Part shown: positions 7,554 to 16,634 of the stretch, piece after piece
Layout of the letters: every line of letters starts with the position of its first letter
Position numbering within the stretch: position 1 is the first letter of the stretch
Assembly (NCBI RefSeq): GCF_001277195.1
Contig: NZ_CP012268.1
Span: forward strand, 1,550,001 to 1,614,000
Direction of reading: 5' to 3'
Source of the DNA: Cronobacter muytjensii ATCC 51329
Lineage (GTDB): Bacteria > Pseudomonadota > Gammaproteobacteria > Enterobacterales > Enterobacteriaceae
DNA length: 64,000 bases
Notes under the pieces: model-generated
What the model saw: the letters and a program-made list of their open reading frames with translations, nothing else
What the model was told of the DNA's origin: nothing
Database searches by the model: none
Translations under genes and position numbers: made by a program

Positions 7554-8435
7554 ATGAAAGAGCTGCAACAGACCGTGAGCGCGCCGGAAGCCCAGCCCGC
7601 CGGTGAAGTGATTGTGATGCCCCGCGTGGCGGTGCGTAAACGCCGCGCGCCGCTGGCTGCCCGATTCAACGCGATCGCAGGCCATGTCGTGCCCGCGCTG
7701 CTCGGCCTCGCGCTGCTGGTGATCGCCTGGCAAATCGCCGCTATGACCACCAAAGGCTTTCCCACGCCGCTCAGCACGCTTGACTCAGCGCTGACGCTCT
7801 TCGCCGACCCGTTCTATAACGAAGGGCCGAACGATCAGGGCATCGGCTGGAACGTGCTGGCGTCGCTCAGCCGTGTGGCGGTGGGCTTTGGACTCGCGGC
7901 GCTGGTGGGCATTCCGCTCGGCTTTTTGATTGGCCGCTTCACCTTTCTGGGCCGTATGTTTCATCCGCTTATCGCGCTGCTGCGTCCGGTGAGTCCGCTC
8001 GCCTGGCTGCCTATCGGCCTGCTGCTGTTTCAGAAGGCGGAGCCGGCTTCAAGCTGGACGATTTTCATCTGCTCTATCTGGCCGATGGTCATCAATACCG
8101 CCGACGGGGTGAAGCGTATTCCGGAAGACTATCTGAACGTGGCGCGGGTACTGCAACTCTCTGAATGGACGGTGATGCGCCGCATTCTCTTCCCGGCAGT
8201 GTTGCCGGCGGTGCTTACCGGGGTGCGGCTCTCCATCGGCATCGCCTGGCTGGTGATAGTCGCCGCGGAAATGCTGACCGGCGGCCTTGGCATCGGCTTT
8301 TGGATCTGGAACGAGTGGAACAACCTCAACGTGGAAAACATCCTCATCGCCATCGTCATTATCGGCGTGGTGGGGCTTTTGCTGGAGCAGGGGCTGATGC
8401 TTATCGCCCGGCGGTTCAGCTGGCAGGACAAGTAA
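7554..8435 (+). CDS. nasE: NasE, nitrate ABC transporter permease
   Basis: A 293-residue inner-membrane permease of the NrtB/SsuC type. After a cytoplasmic head of about 45 residues come some six membrane segments, starting with VVPALLGLALLVIAWQIAAM. The cytoplasmic loop that docks the ATPase is visible as VLQLSEWTVMRRILFPAVLPAVLTGVRLSIGIAW (the EAA-like region, about residues 195-230). It lies 9 bp after nasF and 9 bp before nasD, and forms the channel for nitrate or nitrite uptake with two NasD subunits. A GGGGGA ribosome site precedes the ATG. Confidence 0.93.
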   Translation: MKELQQTVSAPEAQPAGEVIVMPRVAVRKRRAPLAARFNAIAGHVVPALLGLALLVIAWQIAAMTTKGFPTPLSTLDSALTLFADPFYNEGPNDQGIGWNVLASLSRVAVGFGLAALVGIPLGFLIGRFTFLGRMFHPLIALLRPVSPLAWLPIGLLLFQKAEPASSWTIFICSIWPMVINTADGVKRIPEDYLNVARVLQLSEWTVMRRILFPAVLPAVLTGVRLSIGIAWLVIVAAEMLTGGLGIGFWIWNEWNNLNVENILIAIVIIGVVGLLLEQGLMLIARRFSWQDK

Positions 8436-8444
8436 GGAGCGAAC

Positions 8445-9233
8445 ATGAAACCGATTATTCAGGTACAGAACGTCAGCCAGCGCTTCAACACCGCCAGCGG
8501 CGAATTCCTGGCGCTGCAAAACGTCAGCTTTGACATCAACGCGGGCGAAACCGTGAGCCTTATCGGCCACTCCGGCTGCGGCAAATCGACGCTGCTCAAT
8601 CTGATCGCGGGGATCACGCTGCCGAGCGAAGGCGGGCTGTTGTGCGATAACCGCGAAATCGCAGGCCCCGGCCCTGAACGCGCCGTGGTGTTTCAGAACC
8701 ATTCGCTGCTGCCCTGGCTGACCTGTTTCGACAATGTGGCGCTGGCGGTGGACCAGGTTTTTCGCAAAACCATGAATAAAGCGCAGCGCCGGGAGTGGAT
8801 TGTCCACAACCTGGAGCGGGTGCAGATGGGGCATGCGCTCAACAAACGCCCTGGCGAAATCTCCGGCGGCATGAAGCAGCGCGTCGGCATTGCCAGGGCG
8901 CTGGCAATGGAGCCGAAAGTGCTGCTGATGGATGAGCCTTTCGGCGCGCTGGACGCGCTGACCCGCGCGCACCTTCAGGATGCCGTCATGCATATCCAGC
9001 AGGAACTTAACACCACCATTGTGCTTATCACCCATGACGTCGACGAGGCGGTGCTGCTCTCCGACCGTGTGCTGATGATGACCAACGGCCCGGCGGCCAC
9101 GGTGGGCGAGGTGCTGGAGGTCAATCTGCCGCGTCCGCGCAACCGGGTACAGCTGGCGGATGACAGCCGCTACCACCAGATGCGCCAGCAGATCCTCCAT
9201 TTCCTTTACGAAAAACAGCCGAAGGCGGCGTAA
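8445..9233 (+). CDS. nasD: NasD, nitrate ABC transporter ATP-binding protein
   Basis: A 262-residue ABC ATPase of the NrtC/NrtD group. Walker A is GHSGCGKST (residues 41-49), the Q-loop is VVFQNHSLLPW, the signature is ISGGMKQR, and Walker B is VLLMDEP followed by the D-loop GALDALT and the H-loop histidine in LITHDVDEA. Unlike cyanobacterial NrtC, it has no fused C-terminal substrate-binding domain. It powers NasE; the next frame begins 9 bp downstream with its own AAGGAG site. Confidence 0.93.
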   Translation: MKPIIQVQNVSQRFNTASGEFLALQNVSFDINAGETVSLIGHSGCGKSTLLNLIAGITLPSEGGLLCDNREIAGPGPERAVVFQNHSLLPWLTCFDNVALAVDQVFRKTMNKAQRREWIVHNLERVQMGHALNKRPGEISGGMKQRVGIARALAMEPKVLLMDEPFGALDALTRAHLQDAVMHIQQELNTTIVLITHDVDEAVLLSDRVLMMTNGPAATVGEVLEVNLPRPRNRVQLADDSRYHQMRQQILHFLYEKQPKAA

Positions 9234-9242
9234 GGAGCGGCG

Positions 9243-12200
9243 ATGGCGCAACGACTGGTGATTATCGGCAACGGCATGGCGGCGGTGCGTCTGGTTGAGC
9301 AACTGCTGGCGCGCGCGCCTGAGCGCTTCGCCATCACGCTTATCGGCGAAGAGCCGCTGCCCGCCTATAACCGCATCCTGCTTTCGCCCGTGCTGGGCGG
9401 CGAAACGCCCGCCGCGCAGACGCAACTGCATGACGCGCAGTGGTATCACCGTTACGGTGTCACTTTATTAACCGGCGAGCGGGCGGCAGAGGTGGATCTT
9501 GCCGGGCGGACGGTAACCACGACGGCCCGCACGCTGCCCTGGGATGAGCTGGTCTTCGCCACCGGCTCGACGCCCTTTATTCCGCCCATTGAAGGCCGCG
9601 ACCTGCCGCACGTGCGCGCCTTTCGCACGCTGGCGGATGTCGAGGCCATTCTCGCAACGTCTGGCCCCGCTGTCGTGCTGGGCGGGGGCCTGCTCGGCGT
9701 CGAGGCCGCCGCAGCGCTGGCGCGCCAGGGCGCGACGGTCACGCTGGTGCATCGTCATCCGTGGCTGATGGAGCAGCAACTGGATGCGCAGGCGGGCGAA
9801 TGGCTGGCGGAAAGCCTTCGCGCGCGCCGTATTCGCGTGGTGACCGGCAGCGGCATTACGCGCATCGCGCCCGATAACGTGACGCTCGCCGATGGCGAAA
9901 CCATAGCGGCCGGGCGGGTAGTGATTGCGACCGGCGTACGTCCGGCCATCGGGCTGGCGCAGGCTGCCGGGCTTCGCTGTCAGCGCGGGATTGTGGTGGA
10001 TGACACGCTGCGCGCCTCGCACCCGCAGGTAAGCGCTGTTGGCGAATGCTGCGAAATCAACGCGCAGACGTGGGGGCTGGTGGCGCCCTGTCTGCAACAG
10101 GCGGATGTGCTGGCGGCCAGGCTCTGCGGGGAGCCGGCGCGTTTTAGTTACGACGAGCGCGGCACACGGCTCAAGGTGACTGGCATTGCGGTGTTCAGCG
10201 CGGGCGTGGTCGAACCCGATGCCAGCGCGCAGACGCTGATAAGTCTCGACCCCCTTTCAGGGCATTACCGACGCCTGATTATCAAAGACGACAGGCTCAC
10301 CGGCGTGCTGCTGTATGGCGATACCGACAGCGCAGGCGCGCTGATGAATCACTTCGGGCAGCCGCTTCGCGCAAGCGTCGGGCTGCTGTTTGATGAAACC
10401 GATGAACCGCAGCCCGCGGCTGCAGGATGTGAAACGATGACGAAACAAACTCTGGTGGTCGTGGGCCACGGCATGGTTGGACACCATTTTCTGGAGCAGT
10501 GCGTTAACGCCGGGCTGCATGAGCGTTTTCATATCATCGTCTTTGGCGAAGAGCGCTACGCGGCCTACGACCGCGTGCATCTCTCGGAATATTTCGGCGG
10601 GCGCAGCGCGCAGTCGCTCTCGATGGTGCAGGGCGATTTCTTCACGCAGACCGGCATTGAACTGCGTACCGGCTGCCAGATTGTCGCCATCGACCGCGCG
10701 CAGCAGACCGTGCGCGACGCGCAGGGCCATGAAACGCACTTCGATAAACTGGTGCTCGCCACCGGCTCCTGGCCGTTTGTGCCGCCTGTGCCGGGGCGCG
10801 ATCTGCCTGGCTGTTTCGTCTACCGTACGCTTGACGATCTCGACGCTATCCGCGAGCGCGCGCAGCACGCCACGCGCGGCGTGGTGGTCGGCGGCGGGCT
10901 GCTGGGGCTGGAGGCGGCGAACGCGCTTAAACAACTGGGGCTGAAAACGCACGTGGTCGAATTCGCGCCGGGACTGATGGCGGTGCAGCTCGATGCACCG
11001 GGAGCGGCGATGCTGCGTGAAAAAATCGAGGCGCTGGACGTCAGCGTGCATACCAGTAAATCCACCACCGCGATTGTCGAGGCGGACGGCGGCCTGACCA
11101 TGCAGTTTGCCGACGGCGACAGCCTGCAGACCGACCTGATTGTTTTTTCAGCAGGCATCCGCCCGCAGGACATGCTGGCGAAAGCGGCGGGGCTGACCAC
11201 GGGCGAGCGCGGCGGTGTTGTTATCAACGACCAGTGTCAGACCAGCGATGAAAACATTTTCGCCATCGGCGAATGCGCGCTATGGGAGAACAAAATTTTC
11301 GGCCTGGTCGCGCCAGGCTATCAGATGGCGCGCGTCGCCGCCGCGACGCTGGCGGGCGAGGCGGCGGCCTTCCGGGGCGCGGATATGAGCACCAAACTCA
11401 AGCTGCTCGGCGTTGAGGTGGCGTCGTTCGGCGACGCGCATGGACGCACGCCGGGCAGCCAGAGCTACCAGTGGACCCACGGGCCGAAGCAGATCTACAA
11501 AAAAATCGTCGTCTCGGCGGACGGCAAAACGCTGCTCGGCGGCGTGCTGGTAGGCGACAGCAGCGAATACGCCACGTTGTTACAGATGATGCTTAACGGC
11601 ATGGCGCTCCCTGCCGAGCCGGAAACGCTGATCCTGCCCGCAAGCCAGGGCGCGCCCGCGAAGGGCCTCGGCGTGGCGGCGCTGCCGGAGCGCGCGCAGA
11701 TTTGCTCGTGCCATAACGTCAGCAAGGCGGATATCTGCGCGGCGGTGGCGGGCGGCGCGACCGACATGGGCGCGGTCAAAAGCTGCACCAAAGCGGCGAC
11801 CGGCTGCGGCGGTTGCAGCGCGCTGGTAAAACAGGTGATGGAGTACCAGCTCGAACAGCAGGGCGTGGCGGTCAAAAAAGATATCTGCGAGCACTTCCCG
11901 TACTCGCGCCAGGAGATCTACCACCTGGTGCGCGTTAACCACATCCGCACTTTTGAACAGCTCATCAGCCGCTATGGTCAGGGCCACGGCTGCGAAATCT
12001 GCAAGCCGCTGGTGGGGTCGGTGCTCGCCTCCTGCTGGAACGAATATTTGCTGAAACCGGCGCATCTGCCGCTCCAGGACACTAACGATCGCTACTTTGC
12101 CAATATTCAGAAAGACGGCACCTATTCCATCGTGCCGCGCATGGCGGCGGGCGAAGTAACGCCGGACGGGCTTATCGCCATCGGCCAGATAGCGAAGCGT

Positions 12201-13310
12201 TATAACCTCTACAGCAAAATCACCGGCGGTCAGCGCATCGACCTCTTCGGCGCGCGGCTTGAACAACTCCCGGCTATCTGGGCGGAGCTGGTGGCGGCAG
12301 GCTTTGAGACCGGCCATGCCTACGGCAAATCGCTGCGCACGGTGAAATCGTGCGTCGGCTCTACCTGGTGTCGCTACGGCGTGCAGGATTCGACCGGGCT
12401 CGCGGTGGAACTGGAGAACCGCTACAAGGGGCTGCGCGCGCCGCACAAAATCAAAATGGCGGTCTCCGGCTGCACCCGCGAATGCGCCGAGGCGCAGGGC
12501 AAGGATGTGGGCGTGATCGCAACCGATAAAGGCTGGAACCTTTACGTCTGCGGCAACGGCGGCATGAAGCCGCGCCATGCGGATCTCTTTGCCAGCGATC
12601 TCGACCGCGAGACCTTGCTGCGCACCATTGACCGCTTCCTGATGTTCTACATCCGTACCGCCGATCGCCTGCAACGCACCAGTACCTGGATGGATAATCT
12701 CGAAGGCGGCATCGACTACCTGCGCGAGGTTATCCTGGACGATTCCCTCGGCATCGGCGAGGAGCTGGAGCGTGAAATGGCGCAGGTGGTGGAGAGCTAT
12801 CAGTGCGAGTGGCAGACCACGCTCGCGAGCCCCGACCGGCTGGCGCTGTTCCGCTCCTATGTCAACAGCGATCAACCGGATGAAGCGGTGCAGCGCCGCG
12901 AGCTTCGGGGGCAGCCGCAGCCGGTCGATGTGGTGCAACCGGTGACGCCGCGTGCGCCGGAGCGCCCGTGGCAGGCGGTGTGCGATGTACAGGATATTCC
13001 GCCGCAGGCAGGGATCGGCGCGCGGCTGGGCGAGATGCAAATCGCGCTGTTCCGCTTTGGCGATCGTGTTTACGCGCTCGACAACCTTGAGCCAGGCAGC
13101 GACGCCAACGTGCTGTCGCGCGGCCTGTTGGGCGATGTCGGCGGCGAGCCGGTGGTGATTTCACCGCTCTATAAACAGCGCATCCGGCTGCGCGACGGGC
13201 GGCTCGTGGAGGGGCTTACCGAGGCGGTGCGCGCCTGGCCGGTAAAAATAGAGAGCGGCAAAGTGTGGGTCGCGGGCCAGGCGCTGCTGTTACAGGCGCA
13301 GGCGTCATGA
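9243..13310 (+). CDS. nasB: Fused NasC-NasB: NADH oxidoreductase joined to assimilatory nitrite reductase with NirD-like domain
   Basis: One uninterrupted 1355-codon frame holds two proteins that are separate in Klebsiella. Residues 1-398 are a NasC-type FAD/NADH oxidoreductase (IIGNGMAAVRL; ATGSTPFIPP; VVLGGGLLGVEAA), which passes electrons to nitrate reductase. Residues 399-1355 are a complete NasB/NirB nitrite reductase of 957 residues: FAD/NADH domains (VVGHGMVGHHFLE), a BFD-like [2Fe-2S] domain (CSCHN..., CTKAATGCGGC, about 820-865), ferredoxin-like halves, siroheme/[4Fe-4S] ligands C-x5-C (near 1035) and C-x3-C (near 1076), and a NirD-like Rieske-fold domain without cysteine ligands (about 1240-1340). 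NasB's own ATG (10437) and an upstream AGGATG are kept, so a separate NasB could still be made. Its stop overlaps the nasA start (ATGA). Confidence 0.85.
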   Translation: MAQRLVIIGNGMAAVRLVEQLLARAPERFAITLIGEEPLPAYNRILLSPVLGGETPAAQTQLHDAQWYHRYGVTLLTGERAAEVDLAGRTVTTTARTLPWDELVFATGSTPFIPPIEGRDLPHVRAFRTLADVEAILATSGPAVVLGGGLLGVEAAAALARQGATVTLVHRHPWLMEQQLDAQAGEWLAESLRARRIRVVTGSGITRIAPDNVTLADGETIAAGRVVIATGVRPAIGLAQAAGLRCQRGIVVDDTLRASHPQVSAVGECCEINAQTWGLVAPCLQQADVLAARLCGEPARFSYDERGTRLKVTGIAVFSAGVVEPDASAQTLISLDPLSGHYRRLIIKDDRLTGVLLYGDTDSAGALMNHFGQPLRASVGLLFDETDEPQPAAAGCETMTKQTLVVVGHGMVGHHFLEQCVNAGLHERFHIIVFGEERYAAYDRVHLSEYFGGRSAQSLSMVQGDFFTQTGIELRTGCQIVAIDRAQQTVRDAQGHETHFDKLVLATGSWPFVPPVPGRDLPGCFVYRTLDDLDAIRERAQHATRGVVVGGGLLGLEAANALKQLGLKTHVVEFAPGLMAVQLDAPGAAMLREKIEALDVSVHTSKSTTAIVEADGGLTMQFADGDSLQTDLIVFSAGIRPQDMLAKAAGLTTGERGGVVINDQCQTSDENIFAIGECALWENKIFGLVAPGYQMARVAAATLAGEAAAFRGADMSTKLKLLGVEVASFGDAHGRTPGSQSYQWTHGPKQIYKKIVVSADGKTLLGGVLVGDSSEYATLLQMMLNGMALPAEPETLILPASQGAPAKGLGVAALPERAQICSCHNVSKADICAAVAGGATDMGAVKSCTKAATGCGGCSALVKQVMEYQLEQQGVAVKKDICEHFPYSRQEIYHLVRVNHIRTFEQLISRYGQGHGCEICKPLVGSVLASCWNEYLLKPAHLPLQDTNDRYFANIQKDGTYSIVPRMAAGEVTPDGLIAIGQIAKRYNLYSKITGGQRIDLFGARLEQLPAIWAELVAAGFETGHAYGKSLRTVKSCVGSTWCRYGVQDSTGLAVELENRYKGLRAPHKIKMAVSGCTRECAEAQGKDVGVIATDKGWNLYVCGNGGMKPRHADLFASDLDRETLLRTIDRFLMFYIRTADRLQRTSTWMDNLEGGIDYLREVILDDSLGIGEELEREMAQVVESYQCEWQTTLASPDRLALFRSYVNSDQPDEAVQRRELRGQPQPVDVVQPVTPRAPERPWQAVCDVQDIPPQAGIGARLGEMQIALFRFGDRVYALDNLEPGSDANVLSRGLLGDVGGEPVVISPLYKQRIRLRDGRLVEGLTEAVRAWPVKIESGKVWVAGQALLLQAQAS

Positions 13311-15997
13311 GCGGCGTACACACTACCTGCCCGTATTGCGGGGTTGGCTGCGGGGTGGTGGCGCAGCGCGACGAGAGTGGCGCGGTGAGCGTGCGCGGCG
13401 ACGCGCAGCACCCGGCGAATTTCGGGCGGCTGTGCGTCAAGGGCGCGGCGCTTGGCGAAACTACCGGGCTGGAGGGCAGGCTGCTCTATCCGGAAATCGA
13501 CGGCGAACGGGCGTCATGGGAGACCGCGCTCGACACGGCTGCCGCGCGCCTTAGCGCGATTATCGAGAAACATGGCCCGCAGGCGGTGGCGTTTTATGCC
13601 TCCGGACAACTGCTGACCGAGGATTACTACGCCGCCAACAAGCTGATGAAGGGGTTTATCGGCGCGGCGAATATCGATACCAACTCACGGCTCTGTATGT
13701 CCTCCGCCGTGGTGGGTTACAAGCGGGCGTTCGGCGCCGACGCGGTGCCATGCAACTATGACGATGTCGAGCAGACGGATCTGCTGATTTTTGTCGGCTC
13801 CAACGCCGCCTGGGCGCATCCGGTGCTCTATCAGCGTATCGCGGCGGCGAAAGAGGCGCGCCCGGCGATGAAAATCGTGGTTATCGATCCCAGGCGCACC
13901 GCCACCTGCGATATCGCCGATCTGCATCTGGCGCTCGCGCCTGGCAGCGACGCCGGGCTGTTTGTCGGTCTGCTGAATGCGTTGGCCGGGAGACCTGCGC
14001 CGGAAACGTTCGACGGTCAGGCGCAGGCGCTGGCGGCGGCGCGCGACTGGAGCGTGGCGCGCGTGGCGCAGTTTTGCGGGCTGAAGGACGCGGATGTGGC
14101 GCGCTTTTACGACTGGTTTTTGAGCGCGCCCAGGGCGATGACGCTCTACACAATGGGCATTAATCAATCTTCCAGCGGCAGCGATAAATGCAACGCCATC
14201 ATCAATGTGCATCTGGCGAGCGGAAAGATCGGGCGGCCCGGCTGCGGGCCGTTTTCGCTGACCGGTCAGCCGAACGCGATGGGCGGGCGCGAGGTGGGCG
14301 GGCTCGCCAACCAGCTCGCCTGCCATATGGCCTTCGAACCGGCGGATATCGCGCGTCTCGGGCGGTTCTGGGGCAGCGAGCGCATCGCGCAGACGCCCGG
14401 CCTGATGGCGGTGGAGCTGTTCGACGCTATCGGGCGCGGCGAGGTAAAAGCCGTCTGGATCATGGGCACCAACCCGGCGGTCTCGCTGCCGGACAGCGAC
14501 GCGGTACGCCAGGCGCTGGCGCGCTGCGAACTGGTGATCGTCTCCGACATTACCGCGCAGACCGACACGGCGGCGTTCGCGCATATTCGCTTCCCGGCGC
14601 AGGGCTGGGGCGAGAAAAACGGCACCGTGACCAACTCCGAGCGACGCATTTCACGCCAGCGTCCGTTTCTGCCCGCGCCCGGCGAGACGCGCCCGGACTG
14701 GTGGATCGTCGCGCAGATGGCGCGCCGTCTGGGGCATGGCGAGGCGTTCGCCTGGCGACACCCGCACGAGATTTTTTGCGAACACGCGGCACTGTCGGGG
14801 TTTGAGAACGACGGCGCGCGGGCGTTTGATATCAGCGCTCTCTCGGGCCTGACTTGTGATGAGTATGACGCGCTCGCGCCGGTGCAATGGCCGGTGACCG
14901 CACAGCAGCCGCAGGGCACGCCGCGTCTGCTGGCGACGGGCGCAGGCTGGCGTGGCGGGCGGCTCAATATGGTCGCCGTGACCCCAGCGCCGCCGCAGGC
15001 GCGGCCGGGGGCGTCTTATCCGCTGTGGCTTAACACCGGGCGCATTCGCGATCAGTGGCACACGATGACTCGCACCGGCGGCGTGGCGCGGCTGATGCAG
15101 CATCAGCCGCTGCCGCGCGTGTCGGTGCATCCGGATGACGCGGCGCGTGCTGGCATCAGCGAAGGCGACCTGGTGGAAGTGGCATCCGTGCAAGGGTTTA
15201 TGGTGGGCTGGGCGGCGCTCAGTGATGCGCAGACGCCGGGCGCGCTGTTTGCACCGATGCACTGGAACGCGCGTTTCGCAAGCCACGGGCGCGTCAACGC
15301 GTTAGTGGCCCCGGTCTGCTGTCCGCATTCCGGCCAGCCGGAGAGCAAACAGACCGCCGTGCGCCTGCAAAAACGCCATACCGCCTGGCAGGGCGAGCTG
15401 TTTTGCCGCGCGCTGCCGACACTCGCGCCCGATATGCTGTGGTGGCGTCGGGCGTGGGAAGGAGGAGCGCATGTCACGCTGGCAGGCCGTTTGCCGCCGC
15501 AACGCTGGCTGCGTCAGTTGGCCGATAGTGAGGGCTGGCAGATACAGTACGCTGACGGCGCCGACGGCTTTCACGCGCTGGCGTGGCGCGACGGCGCGCT
15601 GATGCTGGCCTTTTACAGCGCCGTCCGCTGCCCGGTAGTGGAATCAGAGGCTATCGCGGCGGCGTTCAGCGAACCGCCCGGAACACCTGCGGCCCGTCAT
15701 GCGCTGCTTGCCGGAAGGAGGGCACACAACGCGCCCGCGAAGGGGCGCATTATCTGTAGCTGTTTTGGCGTCGGCGAGACGGCTATCCGGGCTGCGATTG
15801 CCGGCGGGTGCGACAGCGCGAAAAGGCTGGGTGAAACCCTGCGCTGCGGCACCAACTGCGGCTCCTGCGTGCCGGAGCTGAAAGCGCTGCTGGCGCAGAG
15901 GGCGTTACTGCCCGAAGCGGCCAATCAGGCCGGTGGCGGCGAGCGCGTGCCCTTTGAGCTTCGTGAAGAGTTCGTCGCGCGTCAGGCCGGGCGGTAG
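13307..15997 (+). CDS. nasA: NasA, assimilatory nitrate reductase catalytic subunit
   Basis: An 896-residue cytoplasmic molybdenum-bisMGD enzyme. The N-terminal [4Fe-4S] ligands are C8, C11, C15 and C43 (CPYCGVGCGV, GRLCVKG). The molybdopterin oxidoreductase core follows (GSNAAWAHPVLY, MGINQSSSG, LTGQPNAMGGREVGG), then the dinucleotide-binding domain (LNTGRIRDQWHTMTRTG) and a C-terminal BFD-like [2Fe-2S] domain (CSCFGVGE, CGTNCGSC) that receives electrons from NasC. It reduces nitrate to nitrite for NasB. The start overlaps the nasCB stop by ATGA. The 3' 93 bp overlap the convergent PEBP gene. Confidence 0.94.
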   Translation: MSGVHTTCPYCGVGCGVVAQRDESGAVSVRGDAQHPANFGRLCVKGAALGETTGLEGRLLYPEIDGERASWETALDTAAARLSAIIEKHGPQAVAFYASGQLLTEDYYAANKLMKGFIGAANIDTNSRLCMSSAVVGYKRAFGADAVPCNYDDVEQTDLLIFVGSNAAWAHPVLYQRIAAAKEARPAMKIVVIDPRRTATCDIADLHLALAPGSDAGLFVGLLNALAGRPAPETFDGQAQALAAARDWSVARVAQFCGLKDADVARFYDWFLSAPRAMTLYTMGINQSSSGSDKCNAIINVHLASGKIGRPGCGPFSLTGQPNAMGGREVGGLANQLACHMAFEPADIARLGRFWGSERIAQTPGLMAVELFDAIGRGEVKAVWIMGTNPAVSLPDSDAVRQALARCELVIVSDITAQTDTAAFAHIRFPAQGWGEKNGTVTNSERRISRQRPFLPAPGETRPDWWIVAQMARRLGHGEAFAWRHPHEIFCEHAALSGFENDGARAFDISALSGLTCDEYDALAPVQWPVTAQQPQGTPRLLATGAGWRGGRLNMVAVTPAPPQARPGASYPLWLNTGRIRDQWHTMTRTGGVARLMQHQPLPRVSVHPDDAARAGISEGDLVEVASVQGFMVGWAALSDAQTPGALFAPMHWNARFASHGRVNALVAPVCCPHSGQPESKQTAVRLQKRHTAWQGELFCRALPTLAPDMLWWRRAWEGGAHVTLAGRLPPQRWLRQLADSEGWQIQYADGADGFHALAWRDGALMLAFYSAVRCPVVESEAIAAAFSEPPGTPAARHALLAGRRAHNAPAKGRIICSCFGVGETAIRAAIAGGCDSAKRLGETLRCGTNCGSCVPELKALLAQRALLPEAANQAGGGERVPFELREEFVARQAGR

Positions 15998-16456
15998 GTC
16001 GGCCGGCAGATCGGTGGCGATAAGCGTGAAGGTGTAGTGGTGCGCGCCGCTGCCGGGCGGCGGGCAGGGGCCGTGCCAGGCGGTGGTGCCGGGCGTGTTT
16101 TTACCGCCGGTGAAGCCTTTTCCCTCGGTGAGCGCATTGGCGGCAAGGCCGGTGGTCGTGGCCGGAATGTTATAGGCCACCAGATGCGTCACGCCAAGCC
16201 CCTTCGCGCCCTCCGGATCGTGAACGATCAGCGCGAAGCGGGTCGTGCCCTGCGGCGCGTGGCTCCAGATAAGCGCTGGCGACTGGTTTTCGCCGGTACA
16301 GTTGGGGTTTTGCTTCGCATTACCGGCGAATTTTTTCTCCATCATGCCGTTATCGGCGAACGACGGGGACTGCAATATAAAAATACCGTCGTCCGGCGCG
16401 GCGGCAACATTAAAGGCGGCAACAGCAAGCAGGGATGCAAGCAGCGTTTGTTTCAT
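15905..16456 (-). CDS. PEBP-family (YbhB/YbcL-like) periplasmic protein
   Basis: A 183-residue protein with a clear Sec signal peptide (MKQTLLASLLAVAAFNVAAA). The rest carries the phosphatidylethanolamine-binding-protein fold motifs: the NCTGENQSPALIW entry loop, FALIVHDPEGA, VAYNIPA and WHGPCPPPGSGAHHYTFTL. Its closest E. coli relatives are YbcL and YbhB; a role in binding a small ligand is plausible but unproven. The last 93 bp lie antisense to the 3' end of nasA, so both termini are shared DNA. Both frames hold full domains to their ends, so the overlap looks real. Confidence 0.85.
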   Translation of the reverse strand: MKQTLLASLLAVAAFNVAAAPDDGIFILQSPSFADNGMMEKKFAGNAKQNPNCTGENQSPALIWSHAPQGTTRFALIVHDPEGAKGLGVTHLVAYNIPATTTGLAANALTEGKGFTGGKNTPGTTAWHGPCPPPGSGAHHYTFTLIATDLPADLPPGLTRDELFTKLKGHALAATGLIGRFGQ

Positions 16457-16634
16457 CGGCGTGTCTCACGCAGAGTGGGAATATTAAGCGTAGCGCACCG
16501 GGCGCAAACGGGCTGAGGATTATCCTTAAAAGCGGCGCCAGCGCTTGTCGGGAGCGGGGAACTAGGTATGGTATACTGTACAGATGTGTACAATTTCCGG
16601 CAAAACCGGTCCAGGAGAGAAAACTTCATACGTG

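Noticed and set aside
8049..9449. 466-codon minus-strand frame opposite nasE and nasD
   Set aside because: Antisense shadow; composition rich in R, H, Q with no family motif.
11580..13040. 486-codon minus-strand frame opposite nasB
   Set aside because: Antisense shadow of the siroheme domains, no start signal.
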